Assembly: GCF_900112285.1 (NCBI RefSeq)
Contig: NZ_FOKZ01000011.1
Location: forward strand, 1 to 64,000
Reading direction: 5' to 3'
From: Polaromonas sp. OV174
GTDB taxonomy: Bacteria; Pseudomonadota; Gammaproteobacteria; Burkholderiales; Burkholderiaceae_C
Length of the DNA: 64,000 nt
A program made the translations under genes and the position numbers. The notes beneath the pieces were generated by a model. The model worked only from the letters and a program-made list of their open reading frames with translations, was not told the origin of the DNA and did not search any database. Below, one piece after another: positions 16,172-27,075 of this stretch (positions are counted from its first letter, which is position 1; each line of letters starts with the position of its first letter).

Positions 16172-17107
16172 TTACAGCCGATCCAGCAATTTTCGCAGGT
16201 GCTGGGCACCGGCCTGACCCTTGTAGGCGCTTTTCCAGAGCCGCTCCATCATGGATTCGTACAGCCCCACCGCCTCGGGCGAGGCGGTGACGGTGGCAAT
16301 GCCGTTGCGCACATTGGGCAGCTCGCCAAAGCGAAACGGGCTGAGCGCCAGCACCGAACGCCCGGCGCCCTGCAGCAGCTGAAACGTGGCCGCCGGCATG
16401 GCGTCATCGACCAGGCCAATTTGTACATTCATGGGTTGACTAGCCATCAGGTCGGCAATCCAGCGCACCTCGCGCCGCGCCGCCTGCACGCGTTGGGCCC
16501 GCAGCGCTTCAGGCAAATCAAGGCGGCCGACCAGGCCGGTATAGACAAAGCGCTCCAGCTCACGCAGGCCTATCAGGCTGACGATGTTGGGCCGGCGTTG
16601 GGCAAAAAAGGCCTTTCGCTCCTGCAACAGCTGCAGGATCTGCTCGACCCCGGCGCGGTGCGCCGCACTGCCGGCCTGAGCGGACTTGCCCATTACCGGC
16701 GGCGGTGACGACTCCAGCAGCATCACGCGAAGGTCCTGCAGATAGTCGTCCGAAGTCAGCAGCAGGGAGATGGGCTCGAAGTGCGAAATGATGCGGTCTG
16801 CGCCCTGCTCGATCTGCCGCATGCGCTCCAGAAAACCCGTCACCGTGGGGTAGTACTCGACCTCCACGTCCAACAGCGAAGCCATGGAAGTGCCCAGCAG
16901 CTGGGCCAGCCGTTCCAGGGTTTCTATCTTGACGATTTCGCCCTTCTCCATCCGGTACACCACCGCGCGCGACACCCCCAGCTGCTCGGCCACGTCCTCG
17001 GCCTGCAGGGAGGCGCCTATGCGGTAGGCCCGCAAGCGCTCGCCCAGGGCTTGAAAATCGATGGGCGAGGAAAAGGTGCGTGGCGGCTGCTGCATATCTT
17101 CAGGCAC
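16172..17107 (-). CDS. XRE-family helix-turn-helix regulator
   Basis: This 311-residue protein has an N-terminal Cro/XRE helix-turn-helix (about 18-72: LQAEDVAEQLGVSRAVVYRM) and a large C-terminal domain of about 230 residues that probably senses a ligand. The frame opens with a GTG at 17107; an ATG at 17095 is an equally possible start. It lies between the amidase and the PRTase paralogue on the same strand. The likely role is regulation of this transport/amidase/PRTase operon, possibly through the palindrome at 19798-19809. Confidence 0.8.
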   Translation of the reverse strand: MPEDMQQPPRTFSSPIDFQALGERLRAYRIGASLQAEDVAEQLGVSRAVVYRMEKGEIVKIETLERLAQLLGTSMASLLDVEVEYYPTVTGFLERMRQIEQGADRIISHFEPISLLLTSDDYLQDLRVMLLESSPPPVMGKSAQAGSAAHRAGVEQILQLLQERKAFFAQRRPNIVSLIGLRELERFVYTGLVGRLDLPEALRAQRVQAARREVRWIADLMASQPMNVQIGLVDDAMPAATFQLLQGAGRSVLALSPFRFGELPNVRNGIATVTASPEAVGLYESMMERLWKSAYKGQAGAQHLRKLLDRL

Positions 17108-17149
17108 GATTTATCAGTTCATCACCCATGCTTAGCGGCACCAGCCGGC

Positions 17150-18406
17150 TCATGTCAGCGCCGCAATCGTTTCATGCAACACCTGCACGCCCGGCATGAA
17201 GTCGTCCATCTCCATCGCCTCGTCCGGGTTGTGCGAGCCATTCTGGTTGCGTATGAACAGCATGGCGCTGGGGATGCCGGCATTGGCAAACAGGGAGGCA
17301 TCGTGGCCGGCGCCGCTGGGAATCACCTCGAAGGCCGTACCCAGTCGGCTGCAGGTCTTGGACAGCAGCTCGCATAGCTGGCCGTCCATGGTGGCCGGGT
17401 CGGACAGCAGGCGGCGGTCGAACTCAAAGCGCACCTGGCGTTCGCGACCGATGGCGCGGCATTCGGCACGCATCAGCTGGTAAAAGGCCTCCAGCGTGTC
17501 CTGGCTCTTGCTGCGGGCCTCGAAGCTGAAACCGACCTGGCCCGGAATGCGGGAAATCGAGTGCTCGGCGGCGTCGGTGCTGACAACACCCGTGGTCACC
17601 ACCAGATCTGTGCCGCGCTCCAGCAAGACCCGCCAGTGTTCATCCAGCCGCATGATCAGGTCGGCCACGGCAAACATGGCATCGCGGCGCAGCCAGCGCG
17701 GCACCACGCCGGAGTGCCCGGCCTCGCCTATGCACTCGATGCGGTTGTGCCGCACGTTGCCGCGTATGCCGGACACCACGGCCAGCGGCAACTCGCGCGC
17801 CACCATCACCGGGCCCTGCTCTATGTGCAGCTCCAGGTAGGCCCGCACCAGGCGCTTGTCAAATAGCGGGGCCTGTGCCCTGATGGCGTCCATGTCGGCG
17901 CCGGCCTGCTGCATGCAGTGCGCCAGGGTTTCGCCGGTGTTGCGCTGCTTGAGCGCCAGATCCTCGGCGCCGAGTTTGCCGAACAGCGCGCCCGAACCCA
18001 TATAGGCCTTGCCAAACCAGGCGCTTTCCTCGCCGCGAAAGCCGAGCACCTGCAAGGGCAAGGCCGAAGGACGGGCCGAGCGCTGCTGCTCGACCAGACA
18101 CAAGAGGCCGGCAATCACCCCGGCCAGACCATCGTAGTTGCCGCCCTGGGGCACGGAGTCCAGGTGCGAACCGCACCAGATGGCGGGGGTATTGAGATCG
18201 ATACCGGGCAGGCTAAAGCGCAGATTGGCAGCGCCGTCGACGCTGACTTGCAGGCCTTGCTGCAAGGCGAAATCACGCAAGAAATCAGCAGCAGCCGACT
18301 CGCCGCGGCCATAGCTCTCCCGCGTCACGCCAACCCCGTCGGCCGACAGCGCCCGCACCTGCTTGAACAAGTCTTCGGCCATGGGGCGAAGTTCAGAAAT
18401 AGTCAT
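17150..18406 (-). CDS. Zn-dependent hydantoinase/carbamoylase-type amidase (allantoate amidohydrolase-like)
   Basis: This M20-clan amidase is about 418 residues long and related to N-carbamoyl-amino-acid hydrolase, beta-ureidopropionase and allantoate amidohydrolase. Visible motifs are GSHLDSVPQGGNYDG (metal ligands H and D), RGEESAWFG, LELHIEQGPV and GEAGHSGVVP. It hydrolyses carbamoyl or ureido groups, releasing ammonia and CO2. I chose the ATG at 18406, preceded by GGA eight bases away; an ATG at 18424 is possible. The MFS gene directly upstream and the PRTase downstream point to nucleobase or ureide breakdown, which is inference. Confidence 0.85.
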   Translation of the reverse strand: MTISELRPMAEDLFKQVRALSADGVGVTRESYGRGESAAADFLRDFALQQGLQVSVDGAANLRFSLPGIDLNTPAIWCGSHLDSVPQGGNYDGLAGVIAGLLCLVEQQRSARPSALPLQVLGFRGEESAWFGKAYMGSGALFGKLGAEDLALKQRNTGETLAHCMQQAGADMDAIRAQAPLFDKRLVRAYLELHIEQGPVMVARELPLAVVSGIRGNVRHNRIECIGEAGHSGVVPRWLRRDAMFAVADLIMRLDEHWRVLLERGTDLVVTTGVVSTDAAEHSISRIPGQVGFSFEARSKSQDTLEAFYQLMRAECRAIGRERQVRFEFDRRLLSDPATMDGQLCELLSKTCSRLGTAFEVIPSGAGHDASLFANAGIPSAMLFIRNQNGSHNPDEAMEMDDFMPGVQVLHETIAALT

Positions 18407-18430
18407 GCTGTCATTCCAGATCATTGAGCG

Positions 18431-19693
18431 CTATTTCAGCTCCGCACCCTTTAACTCCGGGATCAGAAAGGCCGTGGCCAGCATGTCGATCACGTAAATG
18501 GCGGCCAGCAAGGCGATGGCGATCTGGAATGAATAGCTGGCGGCCAGGGCACCAACCACCACCGGGCCAAAGCCACCAACGCCGCGTCCGATATTGAAGA
18601 GCACGTTTTGCGCGGTGGCACGTGCCTCGGTCGGGTAGGCCTCGGACATCAGCGCGCCATAGCCGCCCAGCATGCCGTTGACAAACATGCCCATCAGGGC
18701 GCCGGCCCACAACATGGTGTTGGGGTCGCTCAGCTGCGAGTAGCTCAAGACCATGACCACCGCACCCAGCTGGAACAGCAGGAAACTGGGCTTGCGGCCT
18801 ATGCGGTCGGCCAGTTGCCCGAAGACCCAGATGCCCAGCATCATGCCGAGAATGGTGACCGAGGTCCACAGGGCGGACTTGGTGAGATTGAAGCCCAGCT
18901 GCTTGGACAAAAAGCTGGGCATCCAGATCATGATGCCGTAGTAGCCAAAGTTTTGCACCGAGCACAGCACCACGATACCGGCGCTGATCTTGGCGGTTGC
19001 CTTGTCCTTGACCAGCAGCCTGAAGCCTTCCATCCTTGAAGTGCGCTTGGCCGCGCTGCGCACGAACACCTCGGGCTCGTGCAGCTTGGCGCGAATCACC
19101 CAGGCCACCAGCGCCGGGATGACGCCCACCAGAAACATGCCGCGCCAGCCTATGACAGGCAACAGCAGCGGCGTCAGCAAGGCAGCCCCCAGCACGCCGA
19201 CCTGCCAGCCCAGCGCCACATAAGAGGACACGCGAGCCCTATGTTTGGCCGGCCAGGCTTCTGCCGCCAGCGCCATGCCTATGCCGAACTCGCCGCCAAG
19301 ACCTATGCCGGCAATGGTCCGATAAATCAGCAGGTCCCAGTAGCCTTGGGCGAAGGCACACATGCCGGTAAAAACGGCGAACAGCACGATGGTCCAGGTC
19401 AGCACCCGGATGCGGCCATAACGATCACTCAGCGCGCCGAAAATGATGCCGCCAGCCACCGCACCAATCAGCGTCCAGGTGACCAGGGAACCGGCTTGTC
19501 CTGGGGTAAGGTGCAGATCCGCCGAAATGGCCGTGAGCATGAAGCCCAGAATCAGCAAGTCGAAGCCGTCCATGGCATAGCCCACCGCCGAGCCCAGCAA
19601 GGCTTTCCAGCCATAGCTGCCGACCGCATCGGATGACCCCGCCATGCCTGTTGCCGAAGCCGGCAGGTTTTTCATGTTTGCGCTCATTACCAT
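18431..19693 (-). CDS. MFS transporter, aromatic acid/H+ symporter (AAHS) type
   Basis: This 420-residue permease has 12 predicted membrane helices. The first helix carries DGFDLLILGFM and the loop after helix 2 carries GALSDRYGRIRV, both typical of AAHS (PcaK/BenK-like) transporters. Helix 4-5 motif GIGLGGEFGIGMALAAEAWP also fits. It is the first gene of a minus-strand operon, with the amidase start only 7 to 25 bases after its stop. It probably imports the amidase's substrate or precursor. Confidence 0.85.
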   Translation of the reverse strand: MVMSANMKNLPASATGMAGSSDAVGSYGWKALLGSAVGYAMDGFDLLILGFMLTAISADLHLTPGQAGSLVTWTLIGAVAGGIIFGALSDRYGRIRVLTWTIVLFAVFTGMCAFAQGYWDLLIYRTIAGIGLGGEFGIGMALAAEAWPAKHRARVSSYVALGWQVGVLGAALLTPLLLPVIGWRGMFLVGVIPALVAWVIRAKLHEPEVFVRSAAKRTSRMEGFRLLVKDKATAKISAGIVVLCSVQNFGYYGIMIWMPSFLSKQLGFNLTKSALWTSVTILGMMLGIWVFGQLADRIGRKPSFLLFQLGAVVMVLSYSQLSDPNTMLWAGALMGMFVNGMLGGYGALMSEAYPTEARATAQNVLFNIGRGVGGFGPVVVGALAASYSFQIAIALLAAIYVIDMLATAFLIPELKGAELK

Positions 19694-19797
19694 CGCTTCC
19701 GTTGAGTGTCGCCGGCGTCATTCCTCGCGATGGGTATGCGCCAAAGCCGCGCAACACCATGCAGACAAACGCCAAGGCGTGTTGAATTTTTATAATT

Positions 19798-19809
19798 GAT
19801 ACGAGTATC
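19798..19809. promoter_or_regulatory. Palindrome GATAC-GA-GTATC, candidate operator
   Basis: A perfect 5+5 inverted repeat lies in the AT-rich 19780-19830 part of the divergent gap 19694-19968, and a third GATAC copy follows at 19816-19820. It lies about 105 bases upstream of the MFS operon start. The XRE regulator of the operon is the obvious candidate binder. Function is inferred. Confidence 0.4.
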
Positions 19810-19968
19810 ATTTTAGATACAAACCATCACTTCGCAGCGAAAATAATGCGTCGTTGAGGCATCAGCAGTCAGCCAGGCGGATACGGTCTTTTTCCCGCTC
19901 GGCAACGCCAGGCCTGGCCCATGCTTTTATCATCGAGCTATCCCAAACAACTCACCCAAAGGAAATTC

Positions 19969-20160
19969 ATGCCCACATACCATGTCGAAATGATGGAAGG
20001 CCGCACCATTGAACAGAAAAAGAAACTGGTCGAGGCCATCACCCGCGTCAGCGTGGAAATCCTCGGCGGCCAGCCCGATTCGGTCGACATCCTGATCACC
20101 GACATCAAACGCGAGAACTGGGCCACCGGCGGCAAGCTCTGGTCCGAGCCTAGAGAGTAA
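19969..20160 (+). CDS. 4-oxalocrotonate tautomerase family protein
   Basis: This 63-residue protein is of the size of 4-OT subunits. After Met removal the N-terminal residue is Pro (MPTYHVEMMEGRT), the catalytic base of the superfamily. The conserved EQKKKLVEAIT segment and the C-terminal WATGGKLW fit the family. The ATG at 19969 has AAGGAAA upstream; an in-frame start at 19921 would bury the catalytic proline and is rejected. It enolises 2-oxo acids, often in aromatic degradation. An exporter gene follows closely. Confidence 0.88.
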   Translation: MPTYHVEMMEGRTIEQKKKLVEAITRVSVEILGGQPDSVDILITDIKRENWATGGKLWSEPRE

Positions 20161-20175
20161 GTCCGGGCCAAGCTC

Positions 20176-21663
20176 TTGAGTACTTCCGCCTCACTCGCCG
20201 ACATGCAGGCGCGCTACGGCGCACGCTACCGCTGGCTGCTGCTGGTAGCCGTCATGGTTGGCACCATGGCCTCCATCATGTCGTCGACCATCATCAATGT
20301 GGCGATTCCCGACATGAGCCGTCATTTCGTGCTGGGGCAGGCGCGTGCGCAGTGGGTCAGCTCCGGCTTCATGGTGGCCATGACGGTCTCCATGCTGACC
20401 ACGCCCTGGCTGCTGGCGCGCTACGGCTACCGCCGCACCTACGTCGGCTGCATGCTGCTGCTGATGGCGGGCGGTCTCGTGGGCGGCCTGGCCAATGACT
20501 ACGGACTGGTGCTGGCCGCGCGCGTGGCCGAAGGTCTGGCGGCCGGCGCGGTACAGCCGATTCCGGCCATCATCATCATGCGCGCCTTCGGCCCGCATGA
20601 GCAGGGCCGGGCCAGCGGCCTCTTTGGCATGGGCGTGGTGCTGGCCCCGGCGCTGGGCCCCAGCATAGGCGGCGTGCTGGTTGAGCTGTTCGGCTGGCGT
20701 TCGATTTTCTTCATGGTGGTGCCGCTATGCCTGCTGTCGCTGTGGATGGCCTACCGCTATGTGCCCGACAGCGCTCCGGGCGGCGTGGTGGCCGACCGCA
20801 ACAGCGCCATGATCGACTGGCGTGGCCTGCTGCTGGCAGGCTTTGGCACGCTGTGCCTGCTCAATGGCATGGTGGCCCTGCGTGACAGCAGCCCGCTGGA
20901 GGCGGCCATCCTGCTGGGCGTGGCCCTGGCGATGCTGGCGTTGTTTGTCTGGTGGCAGCGCCACATGGCCAGCATCGGCCATGCGCCGCTGATGAACCTG
21001 GCACTCTTTGGCTATCGCCAGTTCGCCATGGGCAGCGTGGTCGCCTTCATTTACGGTACGGCGCTGTTTGGCTCGACCTATTTGCTGCCGGTCTATATGC
21101 AGTTGGGGCTTAAGCTGTCGGCCGCGCATGTCGGCACCATCTTGCTGCCCGCCGGCCTGGTGCTGGCGGCCACCATTGCCGGCGTGGGCCGGCTGGCCGA
21201 CAAGCAGCCCACCTGGCTGCTGGTGTCCATAGGGCTGGGCTTGCTGGCGGCGTCGTTTGCGCTGATGTTCAGCGTCACGCTGACTTCCGCACTCTGGCAG
21301 CTGATGATCTGGGCCGCGCTGGGACGCATAGGCCTGGGCTTCATACTGCCCTCGCTCAATCTGGGCTCCTTGCGGCCACTACACAAAAGCCTGATGCCGC
21401 AAGGCGCCAGCGCCATCAGCTTTGTGCGCATGCTGGGCGGTGCCATCGGTGTCAGCCTGTGCGGCATCGTGCTGGAATGGCGGCTCACCGCGCATGGCGA
21501 CTCCTTTGCCAACGCCAGCAGCAGCCCGGCACGGCTGGCAGCTTTTAACGAATCCTTCCTGATGTTGGCCGCCCTGTGCGCGCTAGCCATGGTGGCGGCC
21601 TGGCAGCTGCGTGAACGGCCGCTCGCGCCAACGCCACAAACCCTGGCCAACAAGGCGGACTGA
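20176..21663 (+). CDS. DHA2-family (14-helix) MFS exporter
   Basis: This 495-residue membrane protein has about 14 hydrophobic helices and the DHA2 signatures STIINVAIPDMSRHF in helix 1, RYGYRRTYV after helix 2 and LAPALGPSIGGVLVE in helix 5. It is a drug/proton antiporter-type exporter of unknown substrate. The frame opens at a TTG (20176); an ATG at 20203 (MQARYGARYRW) is a good alternative. It follows the tautomerase by 15 bases. Confidence 0.83.
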   Translation: MSTSASLADMQARYGARYRWLLLVAVMVGTMASIMSSTIINVAIPDMSRHFVLGQARAQWVSSGFMVAMTVSMLTTPWLLARYGYRRTYVGCMLLLMAGGLVGGLANDYGLVLAARVAEGLAAGAVQPIPAIIIMRAFGPHEQGRASGLFGMGVVLAPALGPSIGGVLVELFGWRSIFFMVVPLCLLSLWMAYRYVPDSAPGGVVADRNSAMIDWRGLLLAGFGTLCLLNGMVALRDSSPLEAAILLGVALAMLALFVWWQRHMASIGHAPLMNLALFGYRQFAMGSVVAFIYGTALFGSTYLLPVYMQLGLKLSAAHVGTILLPAGLVLAATIAGVGRLADKQPTWLLVSIGLGLLAASFALMFSVTLTSALWQLMIWAALGRIGLGFILPSLNLGSLRPLHKSLMPQGASAISFVRMLGGAIGVSLCGIVLEWRLTAHGDSFANASSSPARLAAFNESFLMLAALCALAMVAAWQLRERPLAPTPQTLANKAD

Positions 21664-21665
21664 CC

Positions 21666-22484
21666 ATGTGCCAACTACTAGGCATGAACTGCAACGCGCC
21701 CACCGACGTGACCTTCAGCTTTCGCGGTTTTGCGCAGCGCGGCGGCCACACCGACCACCACGCCGACGGCTGGGGCATTGCCTTTTTTGAGGGCGAGGGC
21801 AGCCCGGATGGCGACAAGGGTCTGCGCCATTTCGTCGACCACCAGCCGGCCTGCGAGTCGCCGGTGGCCGCGCTGATTGCCCACTACCCGATCAAGAGCC
21901 GCAACGTCATCTCGCACATCCGCAAGGCCACGCAGGGCCGCGTCGCGCTGGAAAACTGCCACCCCTTTGTGCGCGAGCTGTGGGGCCGCTACTGGGTGTT
22001 TGCCCACAACGGCGACCTGAAGGATTTTGCGCCGCGGCTGCACGGCAGCTTCAGGCCGGTCGGCGACACCGACAGCGAACGCGCCTTTTGCTGGATCATG
22101 CAGGAACTGGCCAAATCCCATGCCGGCGTGCCCAGCGTGCAGGAACTCAGCATCACGCTGCGCGAGCTGGCGGCCGAGATCGCCAGCCACGGCACCTTCA
22201 ATTTTTTGCTGAGCAACGGCCAGGCGCTGTGGGCCCACGCCTCGTCCAAGCCCGATTCGCAAATCCTCTACTACGTCGAACGCAAGCACCCGTTCGCCCA
22301 CGCCACCCTGAGCGACGAGGACGTCAGCGTCAACTTTGCCGAGCAAACCAGCCCGAGCGACCAGGTCGCGGTGGTGGTGACAGCGCCACTCACCACCAAC
22401 GAGAACTGGACAGCGTTTGCCCCCGGTGAACTCAAGGTGTTTGTGGACGGCGCACTGGCCGATCCTGGCAAGCGGTCGGCCTAG
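21666..22484 (+). CDS. Class II glutamine amidotransferase (YafJ-like)
   Basis: This 272-residue protein begins MCQLLGMNCN, giving the N-terminal Cys nucleophile (Cys2) of class II (Ntn) amidotransferases. Also present are HADGWGIAFFEG, VISHIRKATQG and the oxyanion-loop HNGDL. No synthetase domain is attached, as in YafJ-type stand-alone proteins of unknown acceptor. It starts two bases after the exporter stop. Confidence 0.88.
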   Translation: MCQLLGMNCNAPTDVTFSFRGFAQRGGHTDHHADGWGIAFFEGEGSPDGDKGLRHFVDHQPACESPVAALIAHYPIKSRNVISHIRKATQGRVALENCHPFVRELWGRYWVFAHNGDLKDFAPRLHGSFRPVGDTDSERAFCWIMQELAKSHAGVPSVQELSITLRELAAEIASHGTFNFLLSNGQALWAHASSKPDSQILYYVERKHPFAHATLSDEDVSVNFAEQTSPSDQVAVVVTAPLTTNENWTAFAPGELKVFVDGALADPGKRSA

Positions 22485-22508
22485 CCTGCGCTTGGCCAGG
22501 CCAGGGCT

Positions 22509-23468
22509 TCAGCGCGCGGCCGCCGCCTGTTCCAGCGCGTCGACAAACATGGCGGCCACATCAAAGCCGGTCTGGTCAAAGATTTCCTGGAAGCAGGTCG
22601 GACTGGTCACATTGATCTCGGTGACATAGTCGCCAATCACGTCTATGCCGGCCAGCAGCAAGCCACGCGCGGCCAGCACCGGACCCAGCGCTTCGGCAAT
22701 TTCCAGGTCGCGCTTTGACAGCGGCTGGGCCACGCCCAAGCCGCCGGCAGCCAGATTGCCGCGCACTTCGCTGCCCTGCGGAATGCGTGCCAGACTGAAG
22801 GGCACGGGCTTGCCGCCAATCACCAGCACGCGCTTGTCGCCTTTAGCGATCTCGGGCAAAAACTTCTGCACCATCACGCTTTGTGCGCCGTTTTTATTCA
22901 GCGTCTCGGTGATGCTGCCCAGGTTCAGGCCATCGGCCTTGACGCGGAATATGCCCATGCCGCCCATGCCGTCCAGTGGCTTCAGGATGATGTCCTGATG
23001 CTCGGCGTGAAAGCGCTTGATGTCGTCGGCGCTGCGCGTCACCAAGGTCGGGCCGCTGAATTGCGCGAATTCCAGAATCGCCAGTTTTTCCGGGTGGTCG
23101 CGCAGCGCCGCCGGCTTGTTGAAGACTCTGGCGCCCTCGCGTTCGGCCTGCTCCAGCAAATGCGTGCTGTAGAAATACTCGCTGTCGAAAGGCGGATCCT
23201 TGCGCATCACCACGGCATCAAAGTCGGCCACGGCCTGCAGGCCATCGGGACGCTGGCCGTCGGCCACAAACCAGTCGTCGGCGTCGCCGGTGAGCGTGAT
23301 GTGGCGCACCTGGGCCGTGACCTTGACACCGGTTTGCCAGCTCATGTCCTGCGGCTCGCACGCGCTGATGCGGTGGCCGCGCCGCTGCGCCTCGCGCATC
23401 ATGGCAAAGGTGGTGTCCTTGTAGGTCTTGAAAGAGGCCAGCGGATCGGCGACAAAAAGAATGTTCAT
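22509..23468 (-). CDS. gshB: Glutathione synthetase
   Basis: This ATP-grasp enzyme has 319 residues and adds glycine to gamma-glutamylcysteine to make glutathione. Motifs are the N-terminal MNILFVADPLASFKTYKDTT, the ATP-grasp loop KPLDGMGGMGIF and the C-terminal NVTSPTCFQEI. I chose the ATG at 23468, whose ATGA overlaps the benE stop, giving translational coupling; the longer upstream frame runs inside benE. gshA lies 3.6 kb upstream on the same strand with benE and kup between. Confidence 0.95.
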   Translation of the reverse strand: MNILFVADPLASFKTYKDTTFAMMREAQRRGHRISACEPQDMSWQTGVKVTAQVRHITLTGDADDWFVADGQRPDGLQAVADFDAVVMRKDPPFDSEYFYSTHLLEQAEREGARVFNKPAALRDHPEKLAILEFAQFSGPTLVTRSADDIKRFHAEHQDIILKPLDGMGGMGIFRVKADGLNLGSITETLNKNGAQSVMVQKFLPEIAKGDKRVLVIGGKPVPFSLARIPQGSEVRGNLAAGGLGVAQPLSKRDLEIAEALGPVLAARGLLLAGIDVIGDYVTEINVTSPTCFQEIFDQTGFDVAAMFVDALEQAAAAR

Positions 23469-24712
23469 GATTGGGGGGTCTTTGGTAAATCTGCCGGCGT
23501 TGCCGTAAATGGCACGCTGCCTGCTCGCCCACATTGTTGTACAAACAGCGCCAAGGCGCCGGCGGCCACGCCCCAAAAGGCCGAACCAACACCGGCTATT
23601 ACGACGCCCGACAGCGTGACCAGAAAAGTGATAAGCGCGGCCTCGCGGTGCGAATCGTCTTTCACCGCCACCGCCAGCCCGCTGCCAATCGTGCCCAGCA
23701 AGGCCAGTCCGGCAATCGCCACCACCAGCTCTTTGGGAAAGGCCGTCAGCAGCCCGGTGATGGCCGCGCCAAAAATGCCGATCACGACATAGATCAGGCC
23801 GCAGGAGACGGCGGCGGTATAGCGCTTGGCCGGGTCTTCATGCGCCTCCTTGCCCATGCAGATGGCGGCGGTGATGGCGCTCAGATTCAACGCAAACGCG
23901 CCAAACGGCGCCAGCAGCAGCGTCGCCAGGCCGCTCAGCGTGATGACCTTGGAAATCGGAATGCCGCCGTCCGGCGCGTCAGAGCCATAGCCCGCCGCCC
24001 GTATGGCCGCCACGCCGGGCAGGTTTTGCGACGCCATGGTCACCACGAACAAGGGAAGCGCCAGGCTCACGGCGGCGGCAAAAGTGAACTGTGGCGCCAC
24101 AAACACCGGCATGGCAAAGGAAAAGCTGACGGCGGCCCAGTCCAACTGGCCGCGCGCAGCGACGTAAACAATGCCGCCCAGCAAGGTCAGCACCACGGCA
24201 TAGCGCGGCATCAGGCGCTTGCCAGCCAAATAGATGGCCAGCATCAGCAAGACCAGCGGCAGCGCGGTTTTGGCAGCGGCGAAAGCATCTATGCCAAAGC
24301 GCGCCAGCACGCCGGCCAGCAGCGCCGAAGCGATGGCCACCGGAATGCGGTTCATAACTTTTTCAAACCAGCCGGTCACGCCGAACAGCGCAATCAGCGC
24401 CGCGCTGACCATGAAGGCGCCCACAGCCTCAGCCATGGAGAAGCCACCCGCCAGCCCGGCCGTGGCCAGCACGGCAGCGCCCGGCGTGGACCAGGCGATC
24501 ATCACCGGTTTTTTCAGCCACAAGGAGGGAATGGCCGAGCACAGGCCCATGCCCAGGCCCAGCGCCCACATCCACGAGCTGATCTGCGCCGGCGTGGCGC
24601 CAAAGGCCTGCGCCGCCTGAAAGACGATGGCCACCGAACTGGTGAAACCGACCAGCACCGCGACAAAACCTGCGGTGAAGGCCGAAAGATTGAGGTCTTT
24701 GAAAAATTGCAT
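23465..24712 (-). CDS. benE: BenE-family benzoate/H+ symporter-like transporter
   Basis: This 415-residue membrane protein has about 12 hydrophobic segments and BenE-type features: FTAGFVAVLVGFTSSVAIVF at the start and LGLGMGLCSAIPSLWLKKPV after helix 2. BenE proteins are putative benzoate symporters in the wider nucleobase/sulfate transporter clan. The ATG at 24712 coincides with the conserved start (MQFFKDLNLS). It overlaps gshB by four bases, an odd pairing because no benzoate genes are nearby; a different substrate is possible. Confidence 0.85.
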   Translation of the reverse strand: MQFFKDLNLSAFTAGFVAVLVGFTSSVAIVFQAAQAFGATPAQISSWMWALGLGMGLCSAIPSLWLKKPVMIAWSTPGAAVLATAGLAGGFSMAEAVGAFMVSAALIALFGVTGWFEKVMNRIPVAIASALLAGVLARFGIDAFAAAKTALPLVLLMLAIYLAGKRLMPRYAVVLTLLGGIVYVAARGQLDWAAVSFSFAMPVFVAPQFTFAAAVSLALPLFVVTMASQNLPGVAAIRAAGYGSDAPDGGIPISKVITLSGLATLLLAPFGAFALNLSAITAAICMGKEAHEDPAKRYTAAVSCGLIYVVIGIFGAAITGLLTAFPKELVVAIAGLALLGTIGSGLAVAVKDDSHREAALITFLVTLSGVVIAGVGSAFWGVAAGALALFVQQCGRAGSVPFTATPADLPKTPQS

Positions 24713-24836
24713 CTGGCGATTCTGGCAGGGTTGGGCGCTGGGTGCTTTCAGCTGGGTGAACTTGCCGAAGTGGCCGCCACGACCAAGCCGGGGGTCGCTC
24801 GCCAGGGCGAGACCCGGCCTGCGGCGAAGGACGAAA

Positions 24837-24893
24837 GCTATCAATTCAATAGCTACCAGCGCACAACCTTCAAGAGCTAGACGCCAAAAACAC
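24837..24893 (+). repeat. Interspersed repeat, copy D
   Basis: The head GCTAT-caattca-ATAGC is complete, followed by CAGCGCAC and GAGCTAGACGCC, then an A run. It lies between the kup stop and the benE start, both on the minus strand, while the repeat is in + orientation. Confidence 0.8.
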
Positions 24894-24895
24894 CC

Positions 24896-26764
<1,869 letters not shown>

Positions 26765-27075
26765 AAAAACTTCCCGTCTTTGGCGATTGACCGCAAACTG
26801 CGGTCAAAGGCGGCCAAAGCCGACGGAATGGTTGCCTAAGGGATGGCTATTTTGCGCTCAGGCGCGCAGCTTACAAGTCCGCAAACACCCCTAGCAGGCA
26901 GAAAAAGAGTTTTTGTTGCAGCGCAACAACTCCGCAGGCCAAGCCCGGCTGGTAAAGCCGGGATCAGCCCGGGTGACGGGCCAGCAGATACTATTATTTT
27001 TATAGCTTCTCACGCCCGCCACATATGGGCTAGAGGTCGAAATGGCTTAAAAATCAGGGTTTGAGAGCCGGCCGT
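26765..27075. other. 311-base gap between gshA and kup
   Basis: No gene is supported. It contains repeat copy E (26990-27048), a 7-bp hairpin CCCGGCT-ggtaa-AGCCGGG (26944-26962) and the probable kup promoter region near 26765-26900. There is no T run after the hairpin, so it is not a clear terminator. Confidence 0.45.
26990..27048 (+). repeat. Interspersed repeat, copy E
   Basis: The head is ACTATTATTTTTATAGC, followed by CACGCCCGC and ATATGGGCTAGAGGTC. It lies just downstream of the gshA stop codon. Orientation is +. Confidence 0.82.
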
